A program made the position numbers and the translations under genes. The notes below the pieces were generated by a model, which ran no database searches, was not told where the DNA came from, and saw nothing but the letters and a program-made list of their open reading frames with translations. Shown here in pieces: positions 1 through 10,400 of a stretch of 64,000 nt of DNA; within the stretch, counting starts at the first letter, position 1; each line of letters opens with the position of its first letter. Location of the stretch: the NCBI RefSeq assembly GCF_016427565.1, contig NZ_JAELXT010000002.1:310001-374000 (forward strand). The letters are read 5' to 3'. Origin of the DNA: Microvirga splendida. GTDB lineage: Bacteria; Pseudomonadota; Alphaproteobacteria; Rhizobiales; Beijerinckiaceae.

Positions 1-348
1 GCACTCCAGGTCCACCTGGATGGCGCCGCCCTCGGCAAAGATCAAGGTGGCAGTGCCCGAAGGGGCATCCCCTTCCTCGAACGCAATGGCGAGAAGGTTA
101 AGAACCGCGTCTTTGTTGCTCCGGTCGATGCCGCGGACGCGCACGCCCGTGACATTCTCGAAATGCATGCAGGTCAGCCGCCGCTGGGGCGTTGCCGCTT
201 CCCAGTCGTAGCGCCGGACCTGGATGGCGAAGCGCCGCTCCTTGGGCAGATAGGCGATGTCCCCGACCTGCAGCAGAGAATCCTGCAGGTGAGCGGAGAT
301 GACGGAAAGGTCTTCAGGGTCGAATGCGACGAGTCTCAGGAGGTCCAT
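1..348 (-). CDS. DUF2948 family protein (partial, C-terminus off the window)
   Basis: Reads leftward from an ATG at 348 and runs off the window edge, giving 116 codons. The N-terminus (MDLLRLVAFDPEDL, then HLQDSLLQVGD and an RRYDWE stretch) matches my memory of DUF2948, a small alphaproteobacterial family of unknown function usually encoded just downstream of murA and before hisD. That order is kept here, although a terminator-like hairpin lies between it and murA. No ribosome-binding site stronger than AACAGG is visible. Family assignment is from memory of sequence and context; function is unknown. Confidence 0.75.
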   Translation of the reverse strand, partial: MDLLRLVAFDPEDLSVISAHLQDSLLQVGDIAYLPKERRFAIQVRRYDWEAATPQRRLTCMHFENVTGVRVRGIDRSNKDAVLNLLAIAFEEGDAPSGTATLIFAEGGAIQVDLEC

Positions 349-440
349 GGCCCACCAACCTGTTGTTGAACTTTGATCTTTAGGTAGAGAGCCCCCTGCC
401 CCGGCGCAACCTTTCGCCCGGGCTTGCCCTGCGGCCCTGA

Positions 441-470
441 AAAGAAAAAGGCCGGCTCATCGCCGGCCTT
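441..470 (-). terminator. Rho-independent terminator of murA
   Basis: Nine-base-pair stem AAGGCCGGC / GCCGGCCTT (448-456 with 462-470) around a TCATC loop, followed on the minus strand by a T-rich tract (TTTCTTT). It begins 8 nt beyond the murA stop codon. The plus strand also has T-rich sequence after the stem, so it may act both ways. Confidence 0.8.
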
Positions 471-477
471 TTGCCTT

Positions 478-1770
478 TTAGCCCCTGACACGCTCGATCA
501 GGGCGCCGCACCGGGCGAGCTTGGCTTCCAACGACTCGAAGCCGCGATCCAGGTGATAGACCCGGTTGATCGTGGTCTCGCCGTCAGCCACAAGGCCGGC
601 AATCACCAGGGACACCGAAGCACGAAGATCCGTGGCCATGACCGGAGCGCCCTTGAGGCCCGGAACGCCGTCCACATAGGCGCTGTCGCCGTCGAGGCGG
701 ATCTGGGCGCCGAGGCGGGCCAGCTCCTGCACGTGCATGAAGCGGTTCTCGAAGATCGTCTCGCGGATGCGCGAGGTGCCGTTCGCCCGGGTCATGAGGG
801 CCATGAACTGGGCCTGGAGGTCCGTGGGGAAGCCCGGGAACGGATCGGTGGTCACGTCGACCGGCTGGAGGCCGTTGCCGTTGCGGCGGATCCGGATGCC
901 CCCATGGGTCGGGGTCACCTCGGCTCCGGCCTGTCCGAGCACGTCGAGGGCCGCCTGGAGGTAGTCGGGCCGGGTGTTGTCGAGCACGAGATCGCCGCCG
1001 GTCATGGCCACGGCCATGGCGTAGGTGCCGGTCTCGATGCGGTCGGGCATGACGTCATGGGAGGCGCCGTGCAGGCTGGACACGCCTTCGATCACGATCT
1101 CGGAACTGCCGGCGCCCTGGATCTTGGCGCCCATCTTGATGAGGCATTCGGCGAGATCCACCACCTCCGGCTCGCGGGCGGCGTTGCGGATCACCGTGGT
1201 GCCCTGGGCAAGGGTTGCCGCCATCAGGGCCACATGGGTGCCGCCCACCGTCACCTTCGGGAAGTCGATCTCGGCGCCGCGAAGCCCCTTGGGAGCCGTG
1301 GCCACCACGTAGCCTGCTTCGATCTCGATCACGGCGCCCAGCTTGGCGAGCGCCATGATGAGCAGGTCCACCGGCCGGGTGCCGATGGCGCAGCCGCCGG
1401 GCATGGAGACCTTGGCATGGCCGAAGCGGGCCACCAGGGGAGCGATGACCCAGAAGCTCGCCCGCATGGTCGAGACCAGCTCGTAGGGGGCCGTGGTGTC
1501 GATGACGTTCTTGGCCGTGAGACGAATGGTCTGGCCCGTCTCGGAGGACTGCCCCGGCCGGCGGCCGGCAATCGAGTGATCGACGCCGAAATTGCTCATG
1601 ATCCGCAGGAGGGAGGAGATGTCGGCGAGCCGGGGCACGTTGCCAAGCTCCAGCGTATCCGCGGTCAGGAGGCTCGCGATCATGAGGGGCAGGGCCGCAT
1701 TCTTGGCGCCTGAAATCGGAATCAGGCCGTTGAGGGGCGCGCCGCCCCGGATACGAATGCGATCCATCAA
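478..1770 (-). CDS. murA: UDP-N-acetylglucosamine 1-carboxyvinyltransferase
   Basis: Catalyses the first committed step of peptidoglycan synthesis in the cytoplasm, transferring enolpyruvate from PEP to UDP-GlcNAc. The 430-residue product has the normal length and carries the KN pair (Lys23-Asn24 in SGAKNAALP). The active-site loop [10 protein letters not shown] has Cys127 in the position targeted by fosfomycin; Asp replaces this Cys in naturally resistant enzymes. The ORF begins [10 protein letters not shown], so the start could be either of two adjacent ATGs. A terminator follows directly. A 55-codon ORF lies just upstream on the same strand and could be co-transcribed. Confidence 0.97.
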   Translation of the reverse strand: MMDRIRIRGGAPLNGLIPISGAKNAALPLMIASLLTADTLELGNVPRLADISSLLRIMSNFGVDHSIAGRRPGQSSETGQTIRLTAKNVIDTTAPYELVSTMRASFWVIAPLVARFGHAKVSMPGGCAIGTRPVDLLIMALAKLGAVIEIEAGYVVATAPKGLRGAEIDFPKVTVGGTHVALMAATLAQGTTVIRNAAREPEVVDLAECLIKMGAKIQGAGSSEIVIEGVSSLHGASHDVMPDRIETGTYAMAVAMTGGDLVLDNTRPDYLQAALDVLGQAGAEVTPTHGGIRIRRNGNGLQPVDVTTDPFPGFPTDLQAQFMALMTRANGTSRIRETIFENRFMHVQELARLGAQIRLDGDSAYVDGVPGLKGAPVMATDLRASVSLVIAGLVADGETTINRVYHLDRGFESLEAKLARCGALIERVRG

Positions 1771-1826
1771 AGTCCCCTTAAAATGTTCAATGAGCCATGC
1801 GCTATGCGCGCCTTGAGCTATCTAAG

Positions 1827-1994
1827 CTAGTCGGACGGCTTGTCGCGCTCTGCTGAAACGCTCAAGCTCTCAGCTTGGTTTCCAGACACCTTGACGGCCT
1901 GCCGCCCCCGCGCCTGCGCCTTGCGCCGCTTGAGATTCTCCTTCAGGGCAGCCTTGAGCCGGTCGGCTTTCTCTTGCGATTTCACGTCAGTCAT
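1827..1994 (-). CDS. small basic protein of unknown function upstream of murA
   Basis: A 55-residue ORF from an ATG at 1994 to a TAG at 1827, ending 56 nt before murA on the same strand. The product is hydrophilic and strongly charged, with a central Lys/Arg-rich helix-like stretch (LKENLKRRKAQARGR), and has no membrane segment or cysteine. Similar short basic ORFs precede murA in related genomes as far as I recall, which is the main reason to call it real. The ribosome-binding site is weak. Function unknown. Confidence 0.6.
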   Translation of the reverse strand: MTDVKSQEKADRLKAALKENLKRRKAQARGRQAVKVSGNQAESLSVSAERDKPSD

Positions 1995-2074
1995 GGTTCA
2001 CGCGACCCATCGTCGCTTTTACCCAATAGAGGCTTCGCACGCAGCCCTCAACCGCAATATCAGACTTCGGAACT

Positions 2075-2104
2075 TTGACCCGGATCAATGTGATCTGGCA
2101 TAAT
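2075..2104 (+). promoter_or_regulatory. FNR/FixK-type box overlapping a sigma70-like promoter of hemA
   Basis: TTGAC-CCGG-ATCAA at 2075-2088 differs from the FNR/FixK consensus TTGAT-N4-ATCAA at one position. Its left arm doubles as a -35 hexamer (TTGACC), with CATAAT at 2099-2104 as a -10 after an 18-nt spacer. It lies 62 nt upstream of the hemA start. FnrL/FixK control of hemA is known in other alphaproteobacteria. If the -10 is right, the box is centred near -30, which would favour repression rather than class II activation. Confidence 0.7.
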
Positions 2105-2150
2105 GGGATCAGTATCCCCGGGCACTTTGCAATGCCCACCCGGTGAGATG

Positions 2151-3377
2151 ATGGATTATCAGAACTTCTTCACGTCAGCCCTCGATCGTCTCCAGGCGGA
2201 GCGGCGCTACCGCGTCTTCGCCGATATCGAGCGCCTGGCCGGGCGTTATCCCCAGGCGATCTGGCATTCCCCGGAGGGGCCGCGCCCCATCACGGTCTGG
2301 TGCTCCAACGACTATCTCGCCATGGGCCAGAACCGGGACGTGACCCGCGCCATGGTGGAAACGGCCTGGCGCCTCGGCACCGGGTCGGGCGGCACGCGCA
2401 ACATTTCGGGCAACAGCCACCCCATCGTCGAGCTGGAGGCCGAACTCGCCGACCTGCACGGCAAGGAAGCGGCCCTCGTCTTCACCTCGGGCTATGTCTC
2501 GAACCAGACCGGCATCTCCACCCTGGCCCGGCTCATTCCGAACTGCCTGATCCTGTCGGATGCCCTCAACCACAATTCCATGATCGAGGGCGTGCGCCAG
2601 TCCGGCTGCGACAAGGCGATCTTCCGCCACAACGACCTCGCGCATCTGGAAGAGCTGCTCCAGGCGGCCGGCAGCAGGCCCAAGCTGATCGTGTTCGAGA
2701 GCGTCTATTCCATGGACGGCGACGTGGCCCCTATCCACGCCATCTGCGACCTCGCCGAGCGCTACGGCGCCATGACCTATATCGACGAGGTTCATGCGGT
2801 GGGCATGTACGGCCCGCGCGGCGGCGGCATCGCCGAGCGCCAGGGCGCCATGCACCGCATCGACGTGATCGAGGGCACCATGGCCAAGGCCTTCGGCGTC
2901 ATGGGCGGCTATCTCACCGGCACGAAAGCCGTGATGGACGCCATCCGCAGCTTCGCCCCGGGCTTCATCTTCAGCACAGCCCTGCCCCCGGCGGTCGCCG
3001 CCGCCGCCATGGCGTCGATCCGGCACCTCAAGTCCTCCTCCACCGAGCGCCAGCAGCAGCAGCGCCAGGCCGCCCGCACCAAGGCGGTGCTGAGCGGCGC
3101 CGGCCTGCCGGTCCTCGACACCCCGACGCATATCGTGCCGGTGATGGTGGGCGATGCGGAGGCCTGCAAGGCAGCCTCGGACCGCCTGCTGGAGAAGCAC
3201 GGCATCTACATCCAGCCGATCAACTACCCCACCGTGCCCCGCGGCACCGAGCGCCTGCGCATCACGCCGGGTCCCTTCCACTCGAACGCCCACATCGATG
3301 CCCTGGCCGCCGCCCTGGTCGAGGTCTGGACCGCCCTCAAGCTTCCGCTGGAGCCGAAAGTGCAGGCCGCCGAATAA
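2151..3377 (+). CDS. hemA: 5-aminolevulinate synthase
   Basis: PLP enzyme that condenses glycine and succinyl-CoA to 5-aminolevulinate, the first step of haem and tetrapyrrole synthesis by the Shemin (C4) route of alphaproteobacteria. The 408-residue product starts [14 protein letters not shown], the family's usual N-terminus, so I place the start at 2151 rather than at 2103 or the adjacent ATG at 2148. GGTGAG precedes it. [12 protein letters not shown], the YIDEVHAVG strand with its PLP-contacting Asp, and the Schiff-base Lys246 ([11 protein letters not shown]) are all present. It is a single-gene unit behind an FNR-like promoter and is followed by tRNA-Thr. Confidence 0.97.
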   Translation: MDYQNFFTSALDRLQAERRYRVFADIERLAGRYPQAIWHSPEGPRPITVWCSNDYLAMGQNRDVTRAMVETAWRLGTGSGGTRNISGNSHPIVELEAELADLHGKEAALVFTSGYVSNQTGISTLARLIPNCLILSDALNHNSMIEGVRQSGCDKAIFRHNDLAHLEELLQAAGSRPKLIVFESVYSMDGDVAPIHAICDLAERYGAMTYIDEVHAVGMYGPRGGGIAERQGAMHRIDVIEGTMAKAFGVMGGYLTGTKAVMDAIRSFAPGFIFSTALPPAVAAAAMASIRHLKSSSTERQQQQRQAARTKAVLSGAGLPVLDTPTHIVPVMVGDAEACKAASDRLLEKHGIYIQPINYPTVPRGTERLRITPGPFHSNAHIDALAAALVEVWTALKLPLEPKVQAAE

Positions 3378-3382
3378 AGATC

Positions 3383-3412
3383 ATTTTCAAGCTTGCCATT
3401 TTCAAGCTTGCA
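3383..3412 (+). repeat. 15-bp tandem duplication containing AAGCTT
   Basis: Two adjacent near-identical 15-mers (ATTTTCAAGCTTGC plus one base) directly after the hemA stop codon. Each contains the palindrome AAGCTT. No T-tract follows, so it does not look like a terminator; it may be a replication-slippage duplication. Confidence 0.7.
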
Positions 3413-3456
3413 TGGAGGGCAGCCCTGTGGCAGTAAGCGGCCCTCCCCGTTGGCGC

Positions 3457-3531
<75 letters not shown>

Positions 3532-3720
3532 GCCCCGCCTCGACTCAAGAGTTCTAAGGCGCCCCGGGCTTCTTCCCGTTCTCCCGGATGCATGCGCCTC
3601 CCGTGCGAGGCTGCGTCCACGCGTCGTGACCAAAGGCGCAGTTGTGTTTCCTAACGAAACCTTGCAATATTCCTACATCGGGAGAGGTTTTGCCATCGAG
3701 ACGAAGCCCTCCTGAAGAAC

Positions 3721-3759
3721 ATGACCGGAGGAGAACCTCCGGCTTGGACAAGGGGCTAA
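3721..3759 (+). promoter_or_regulatory. 12-codon leader ORF containing a perfect hairpin
   Basis: ATG at 3721 opens a 12-codon reading frame (MTGGEPPAWTRG) that stops at 3757-3759, three bases before the ATG of the next gene and in the same frame. Inside it CCGGAGG / CCTCCGG (3725-3731 with 3736-3742) forms a perfect 7-bp stem with an AGAA loop. AAGGGG after the hairpin could serve as ribosome-binding site for the downstream gene. Translation of the leader would disrupt the hairpin, so a coupling or attenuation role is possible but unproven. Confidence 0.35.
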
Positions 3760-3762
3760 ACC

Positions 3763-4032
3763 ATGAAGAACTCGGCCATCGTGCCTGAGGTCGCAGACCC
3801 ATATGCGACGCTTGAAAAAATCCTGAAAATCGTCGGAAGATCGTGGCTGAGCGAGGAGTGGCGGCTTGAGGATATCCGCCTCCTGGCCCAGGAGGCGATT
3901 GCGACCCGAACCGGCACGAGCGATGCCGAACGCGTCAGAGGCACCATCCAGGCTCTTCAGCCTCGGATCCGCATGGTGGCGAACCCGGAAGCTCAAGTGT
4001 CTGCACAGCAGAGAGAGGGGTTGCCGTCCTAA
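3763..4032 (+). CDS. hypothetical protein, 89 residues
   Basis: Starts MKNSAIVPEVADPYATLEKI behind AAGGGG. The product is soluble-looking and probably helical, with a Trp-containing middle (SWLSEEWRLEDIRLLAQEAI) and no cysteines, membrane segments or motif I recognise. It follows tRNA-Thr on the same strand and is preceded by a short leader ORF with a hairpin. It may be a lineage-specific gene. The frame is open and the composition plausible, but I cannot confirm that it is expressed. Confidence 0.5.
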   Translation: MKNSAIVPEVADPYATLEKILKIVGRSWLSEEWRLEDIRLLAQEAIATRTGTSDAERVRGTIQALQPRIRMVANPEAQVSAQQREGLPS

Positions 4033-4463
4033 CGAGCCCCATGGCTCAGGCGAGCGTCGAGAGAGGACCGTCCGACGGTGCCTTTTGAATCAAGCGCTGC
4101 CATCGTCTGACGCTCTGATTGCGCGCGTTTTACTGCCCAGGCTGCAGAGGACAGCCGTGCGGCACATTGTCTGAAAAGGCAGAATGTCAACAAATCGGCT
4201 TTTAGTCCTTTGGTTAATCTTTTAATAACTTCCCCAGCGTTATCTTCTTAAGCGAGACAATGAAAACTAAAGATCTCGCTACGGGGCAAATCATGGTCGC
4301 ACACGTCGATTTACTGTAGCGTTCGCCCTGCTTAGCGCGGCGCAGCAATCGCATGCTCTCGCCGAAGCTTAATCATCCTTCGCAGAGTAGCTCGACTTGC
4401 GCTCGGCGCCAGCTCACGCGCGAGACATCGCATCTCTCAATCTATTCTTGAAGTTTATTGAAA
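4033..4463. other. 431-bp A+T-richer intergenic region upstream of the RTX protease
   Basis: Contains no convincing gene. Between about 4185 and 4270 it is markedly richer in A+T than its surroundings. An inverted repeat ATAAC-N9-GTTAT lies at 4225-4243 and is a candidate operator for the protease. A 19-codon ORF at 4260-4319 has no good ribosome-binding site and I do not call it. Confidence 0.6.
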
Positions 4464-6143
4464 ATGCCTGCTGTCGAAACTTATAGTTCCACCGGAAATC
4501 CTTATATTGACCCCATCCTCGGCAACACCAAATGGGTGCCGAGTGACTTGACATATAGCTTCCCCACCGCTGCCGGCGCTTATGGCGCGCGCTATGGAGA
4601 CGGCGAGACAGCCAAGGGTTTCGGTTCCTTCACCAACACGCAGCAGGCCATCACACGGTCGGCCTTGAAGCTGTTCTCATCGGTGAGCAATCTGACATTC
4701 CAGGAAGCCACCGGAGCGAGCGCATCGTCGGCCGATCTGCGCTTCGCACAATCGGATGTCCCGGGAACCGCATGGGCCTACTTCCCGACGACGGATGCGA
4801 CCGGCGGCGATGTCTGGGTCAACAACTCGAGCCGGAACTATGCGAGCCCCGCCAAGGGCAACTACGCCTATCTCACCATCGTGCATGAGATCGGGCACGC
4901 CCTCGGGCTCGAGCATTCCCACGAGGGCAACATGCCCCTCGACCGTGACAGCATGGAATACACGGTCATGAGCTACCGGTCGTATTCCGGGGCTTCGACC
5001 AGCACGGGCTACATGAACGAGACCTGGGGCTATGCGCAGTCCCTGATGATGTACGACATCGCCGCTCTTCAGCATATCTACGGCGCCAACTACCAGACGA
5101 ACGGCGGAAACACGACCTACTCCTGGAGCCCGACCACCGGCGAGATGTCCGTCAACGGCGTCGGCCAGGGCGCACCGGGCGGCAACCAGATCTTCCTCAC
5201 CGTCTGGGACGGCGGCGGCACGGACACGTACAGCTTCACCAAATACACGACGGCTCTGACAATCAATCTTCAGCCCGGCGCGTGGAGCATCACCGCGCAG
5301 GAGCAGCGGGCCAAACTCCACTGGGATGGATCCAAGATCGCCGCCGGCAACATCGCCAACGCACTTCTGCATCAGGGCGATACGCGCTCCCTCATCGAGA
5401 ATGCCTATGGCGGTTCCGCGAACGACACCATGAAAGGCAATGCCATCGGCAACACCCTGCGCGGCAATGCCGGCAACGATAAGCTCTATGGCTTGAGCGG
5501 CAACGATGTGCTGGTCGGCGGCAGCGGCAAGGACGTGCTGAGCGGGGGATCTGGAACGGATACGGCCAGCTACAGCACCGCGAAATCAGGCGTTGTGGCG
5601 GACCTGCTGACGAGAAGCAGCAATCGCGGCGATGCAGCCGGCGATTCGTATTCCAGCATTGAGTGTCTTATCGGCAGTTCCTACAGCGACACCCTTCGCG
5701 GCAACGGATCGGCCAACAGGATCAGCGGCGGCTCCGGGAGCGACAAGCTGTACGGACGAGGCGGCAACGACGTTCTGGATGGCGGTGCAGGCAACGACAA
5801 GATCTACGGAGAATCCGGGAAGGACCTGCTGACCAGTGGAAGCGGAGCGGACATCTTCGTCTTCTCTTCCTCGTCTCACTCACGGATGTCGTCGGCCGAT
5901 ACCATCACGGATTTCCGTCGCGGCTCCGACCGCATCGATCTGCGGGCCATCGATGCCAATACGAAGGTCTCAGGCGATCAGGCATTCGTCTTCATCGGAA
6001 AGAACGCCTTCCACGGCAAGGCCGGAGAACTGCGTTTCGCCGACGGTGTTGCCGCGTGCGACACGAACGGGGACAAGGTCGCCGATTTCGGCATTCATCT
6101 CGCCGGGCTTGCGTCGATGTCCAAGGGCGACTTCTACCTCTGA
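4464..6143 (+). CDS. serralysin-like RTX zinc metalloprotease (peptidase M10 family)
   Basis: Secreted protease of about 559 residues. The catalytic zinc site HEIGHALGLEH begins at His141, and a Met-turn follows (VMSY, Met169), as in the metzincin clan. From about residue 315 come glycine- and aspartate-rich RTX nonapeptide repeats (GNAGNDKLYG, GSGSDKLYG and similar) in two blocks, which bind calcium during export. There is no Sec signal peptide, and the hydrophobic end DFYL is of the type used by type I secretion. No type I secretion genes are adjacent. ATG 4464 is preferred; TTG at 4458 in the same frame is possible. Substrate unknown. Confidence 0.92.
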   Translation: MPAVETYSSTGNPYIDPILGNTKWVPSDLTYSFPTAAGAYGARYGDGETAKGFGSFTNTQQAITRSALKLFSSVSNLTFQEATGASASSADLRFAQSDVPGTAWAYFPTTDATGGDVWVNNSSRNYASPAKGNYAYLTIVHEIGHALGLEHSHEGNMPLDRDSMEYTVMSYRSYSGASTSTGYMNETWGYAQSLMMYDIAALQHIYGANYQTNGGNTTYSWSPTTGEMSVNGVGQGAPGGNQIFLTVWDGGGTDTYSFTKYTTALTINLQPGAWSITAQEQRAKLHWDGSKIAAGNIANALLHQGDTRSLIENAYGGSANDTMKGNAIGNTLRGNAGNDKLYGLSGNDVLVGGSGKDVLSGGSGTDTASYSTAKSGVVADLLTRSSNRGDAAGDSYSSIECLIGSSYSDTLRGNGSANRISGGSGSDKLYGRGGNDVLDGGAGNDKIYGESGKDLLTSGSGADIFVFSSSSHSRMSSADTITDFRRGSDRIDLRAIDANTKVSGDQAFVFIGKNAFHGKAGELRFADGVAACDTNGDKVADFGIHLAGLASMSKGDFYL

Positions 6144-6303
6144 CGTTTCGGTACACGATATCACGTCTTTTCCGATGATCGCCGCAGGGCTCAGCCGATA
6201 GGCTGAGCCCACATGCACAGAAACTCCGCGTTAACCATCTGGACAAGCCCTAAGCTTAGGCATTATCCCGGCTGAAACAACTTTCGGCTCTTGGGGAAGC
6301 ACG

Positions 6304-6423
6304 ATGGATCGCCCGGGAAAACGCCATCCTGCCAATGACGCATTGGCCCATCTGATGAACCTGATCGGGCTCGCGTTCAGCATCAGCTGTCTTTGGATCG
6401 TCGCCTCCGCGGCCAAGATGTGA
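6304..6423 (+). CDS. 39-residue single-span membrane peptide
   Basis: ATG at 6304 preceded by GGGGAAG at good spacing; stop TGA at 6421. A hydrophilic N-terminus (MDRPGKRHPAND) is followed by one hydrophobic helix (LMNLIGLAFSISCLWIVASA). It ends 18 nt before the convergent FAD oxidoreductase gene. I do not recognise the family. The ribosome-binding site and clear topology argue for a real small protein. Confidence 0.5.
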   Translation: MDRPGKRHPANDALAHLMNLIGLAFSISCLWIVASAAKM

Positions 6424-6441
6424 CGCAGCCTTGCTGCCGCT

Positions 6442-7734
6442 TCACCGGGAGCGGAACTCCCTGGCCGCGTCGGCGGCCTGATAGCTCCAGTAGGTGAGCT
6501 GAACCGCAGCGCGGCCGAAGACGCCGCCATTCCATGCCAGACCGAAGGGCGAGAAGAGGCGGTAGCGGTCGCTCTCGCCCGTAATCCCCTCCGCAATCAC
6601 TGTGCCGCCGATGGCGGTGGTGTTCATGCCATGACCGCCGAAAGCCGTGCAGTACCAGACACCCGGGGCGAACTGCCCGATCTGAGGCATGAGGTGCCGG
6701 GCATAGGCCATGAGGCCCGACCAGGCGATCTCGACCTTCAGGCTCGCGAGCTGCGGATAGGTGCTCACCATCTCGCGCCGCAGCAGGGCCGCGATATCCC
6801 GCGGATCGGTCGTGCGCGTGGTGATGCGTCCGCCCCAAAGGATGCGGCTGCCATCCTCGACGACGCGGTAGTAATCCCCTGCCCGTCGATCGTCGAGGAT
6901 CGCGGCGCGCGTGCGGATGGCGCTCTGCACCAGATCCGGTGCCCGCTCCGTCAGCAGCACGTAGGTGGCGACCGGCAGGAAGGCGCGCTTCAGCGCAGGC
7001 AGCACGGCGCCGGTGTAGCCGCCCGTGGCGAAGACCACATGCTCGGCTCTGACTTCCGCATCCTTCGTGCGCACGACCTTGCGCGCGCCCTCTAGGTCGG
7101 CGGAGGTCACCGGAGAGTGCTCATGGATCGCGGCGCCCAGGCGGACCGCTTCACGAGCCAGGGCCCGCCCGTAGTTCAGCGGATGGAAGTGGAACGCGCC
7201 CTCGTCGAGGATCGCCTCGTGGTACTTCGACGAGACGAAGAGGCTTCTCACCTTATCGCGGGGAAGATAACGCAGCTTCAACCCGAATTCGCCCTGCTGG
7301 CTCTCGCACGAGGCCTGCAAGGCGCCGCGCGAGTCGTAGCGCAATGCCTTCGCGATGCCGGGGACGAGCCTTGCATCCGCGATAGCGAGTTCATCGATGG
7401 TGCGGCGGACGATCTCGACGCCCTCCATCGACAGGCGGAATAATTCCCTCGCCTGATCTTTGCCGACCCGCCGCTGGATCGATGACAGCCCCGTCGCGTA
7501 GCCCGCCGAGACGAAGCCGCCGTTGCGCCCCGAGGCGCCCCAGGCCACGCGCTGCGCTTCGAGCAGCACCACCTTGCGTCCGTTGCGGGCGAGCTTCAGC
7601 GCCGCCGTCAGGCCAGCGAGCCCGCCGCCGACGATGCAGACATCCGCTTCGATCCGGCCGGTCGCAGCCGGATAGGTCTCGGACGTGGCGACGGTCCGGC
7701 TGTAATAGGTGTCGATATAGGCGGACGGCGCCAT
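6442..7734 (-). CDS. FAD-dependent amino acid/amine oxidoreductase (DAO family)
   Basis: 430-residue flavoprotein. An N-terminal dinucleotide fold (VCIVGGGLAGLTAAL, Gly36-Gly41) ends in an acidic residue at Glu59 that should bind the FAD ribose. WGASGRNGGFVSAGY follows, a signature of the DAO/gamma-glutamylputrescine oxidase-like group, and a second glycine motif (FATGGYTG) lies mid-protein. Such enzymes oxidise an amine or amino acid to an imine and reduce O2 or a dehydrogenase partner. msrC lies 7 nt upstream on the same strand, so the two are probably co-transcribed. The substrate cannot be read from sequence; a role with the amine locus at 22-29 kb is only a possibility. Confidence 0.85.
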   Translation of the reverse strand: MAPSAYIDTYYSRTVATSETYPAATGRIEADVCIVGGGLAGLTAALKLARNGRKVVLLEAQRVAWGASGRNGGFVSAGYATGLSSIQRRVGKDQARELFRLSMEGVEIVRRTIDELAIADARLVPGIAKALRYDSRGALQASCESQQGEFGLKLRYLPRDKVRSLFVSSKYHEAILDEGAFHFHPLNYGRALAREAVRLGAAIHEHSPVTSADLEGARKVVRTKDAEVRAEHVVFATGGYTGAVLPALKRAFLPVATYVLLTERAPDLVQSAIRTRAAILDDRRAGDYYRVVEDGSRILWGGRITTRTTDPRDIAALLRREMVSTYPQLASLKVEIAWSGLMAYARHLMPQIGQFAPGVWYCTAFGGHGMNTTAIGGTVIAEGITGESDRYRLFSPFGLAWNGGVFGRAAVQLTYWSYQAADAAREFRSR

Positions 7735-7741
7735 GCGACGA

Positions 7742-8239
7742 CTAGAGTGTCATCTCGGAGGCCTGGAGGAAGATCCGCACGAGCCCTTCGCAGCCTTCGC
7801 GATCCTCCTCGTCGAAGCGGTTCGGATTGGGGCTGTCGAGATCGAGCACGCCGAGAACCCGTCCGTCCTTGATCAGCGGAACGACGAGTTCCGACCGGGA
7901 GGCGCTGTCGCAGGCGATGTGGCCCGGGAAGGCATGGACGTCCGGCACCACGATGGATTCCTTGCGCTCCACCGCCGTGCCGCAGACGCCGCGCCCGACC
8001 GCGATGCGCACGCAGGCCGTCTTGCCCTGGAAGGGGCCGAGCACGAGCTCTCCCCCTCGCATGAAGTAGAACCCGGCCCAGTTCAGGTCGGGCAGGAACT
8101 GGAATATCAGCGCCGACATGTTGGCCGCATTGGCGATCATGTCCCGCTCGCCCTCCAGAAGACCGGTGAGCTGCTGCGCCAGCGAGGCGTAGAAGTCCCG
8201 CTTGTTGTCGGAGATGGGGATGTCTTTGACTTCGAACAT
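7742..8239 (-). CDS. msrC: free methionine-(R)-sulfoxide reductase (GAF-domain fRMsr)
   Basis: 165-residue single GAF domain that reduces free L-methionine-(R)-sulfoxide in the cytoplasm using thioredoxin-type electrons. The three family cysteines are present: Cys76 (GKTACVRI), Cys86 (GVCGTA) and Cys110 (FPGHIACDS). The flanking signatures GPFQGK and VPDVHAFPGH also match. Length is normal. It is transcribed with the FAD oxidoreductase downstream (7-nt gap), which may link oxidative amine turnover, a source of peroxide, to methionine repair. Confidence 0.93.
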   Translation of the reverse strand: MFEVKDIPISDNKRDFYASLAQQLTGLLEGERDMIANAANMSALIFQFLPDLNWAGFYFMRGGELVLGPFQGKTACVRIAVGRGVCGTAVERKESIVVPDVHAFPGHIACDSASRSELVVPLIKDGRVLGVLDLDSPNPNRFDEEDREGCEGLVRIFLQASEMTL

Positions 8240-8282
8240 GCGGTTTTCCTTATGAGCCTGAGGATCCCTTGTCCAGATCGTC

Positions 8283-10094
<1,812 letters not shown>

Positions 10095-10400
10095 GGCAAC
10101 GAACAGGTGGCACTTGAGCGCGCACCGCTCCCGGAATTTTGAGGAGCGGCGGCAGGAACGGCGGCTCACCGCGTTCGACGTCGCTCGATCGTCATGGATA
10201 GGGAAAACTTGATAAGGTTTGCCGGGCCTTGGAGCCCCGCCTGGTCCAGCCTAGGATTGTGGGCGGGACGCGGGAGGAACGTTCAGCAAGCACACAAAAG
10301 CCATGCAGTCCTCCCTCTCTGGAATTGAAACCTAGGTACAAAGTAGTGCAGTTCGTTCAACTTGGCAACCGCACATTTGTTTCATCGCTCGTCGACGGAT
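10095..10400. other. 306-bp intergenic region between exporter and MOSC gene
   Basis: Both flanking genes read leftward, so this region should hold the promoter of the ABC exporter and the end of the MOSC operon. I find no convincing gene, repeat or terminator in it. A weak minus-strand promoter-like pair (TTGCCA, 17 nt, TACTTT) is too degenerate to call. Confidence 0.5.

Noticed and set aside
424-1713. Long open frame antisense to murA
   Set aside because: His/Gly/Ala-rich composition typical of the reverse frame of a high-GC gene; murA on the other strand has all family motifs.
4213-4228. CtrA-like TTAA-N7-TTAA
   Set aside because: Second half is ATAA rather than TTAA; A+T-rich patches produce such near matches.
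4260-4319. 19-codon ORF MKTKDLATGQ... upstream of the protease
   Set aside because: No ribosome-binding site, no hydrophobic or repeated content, length expected by chance.
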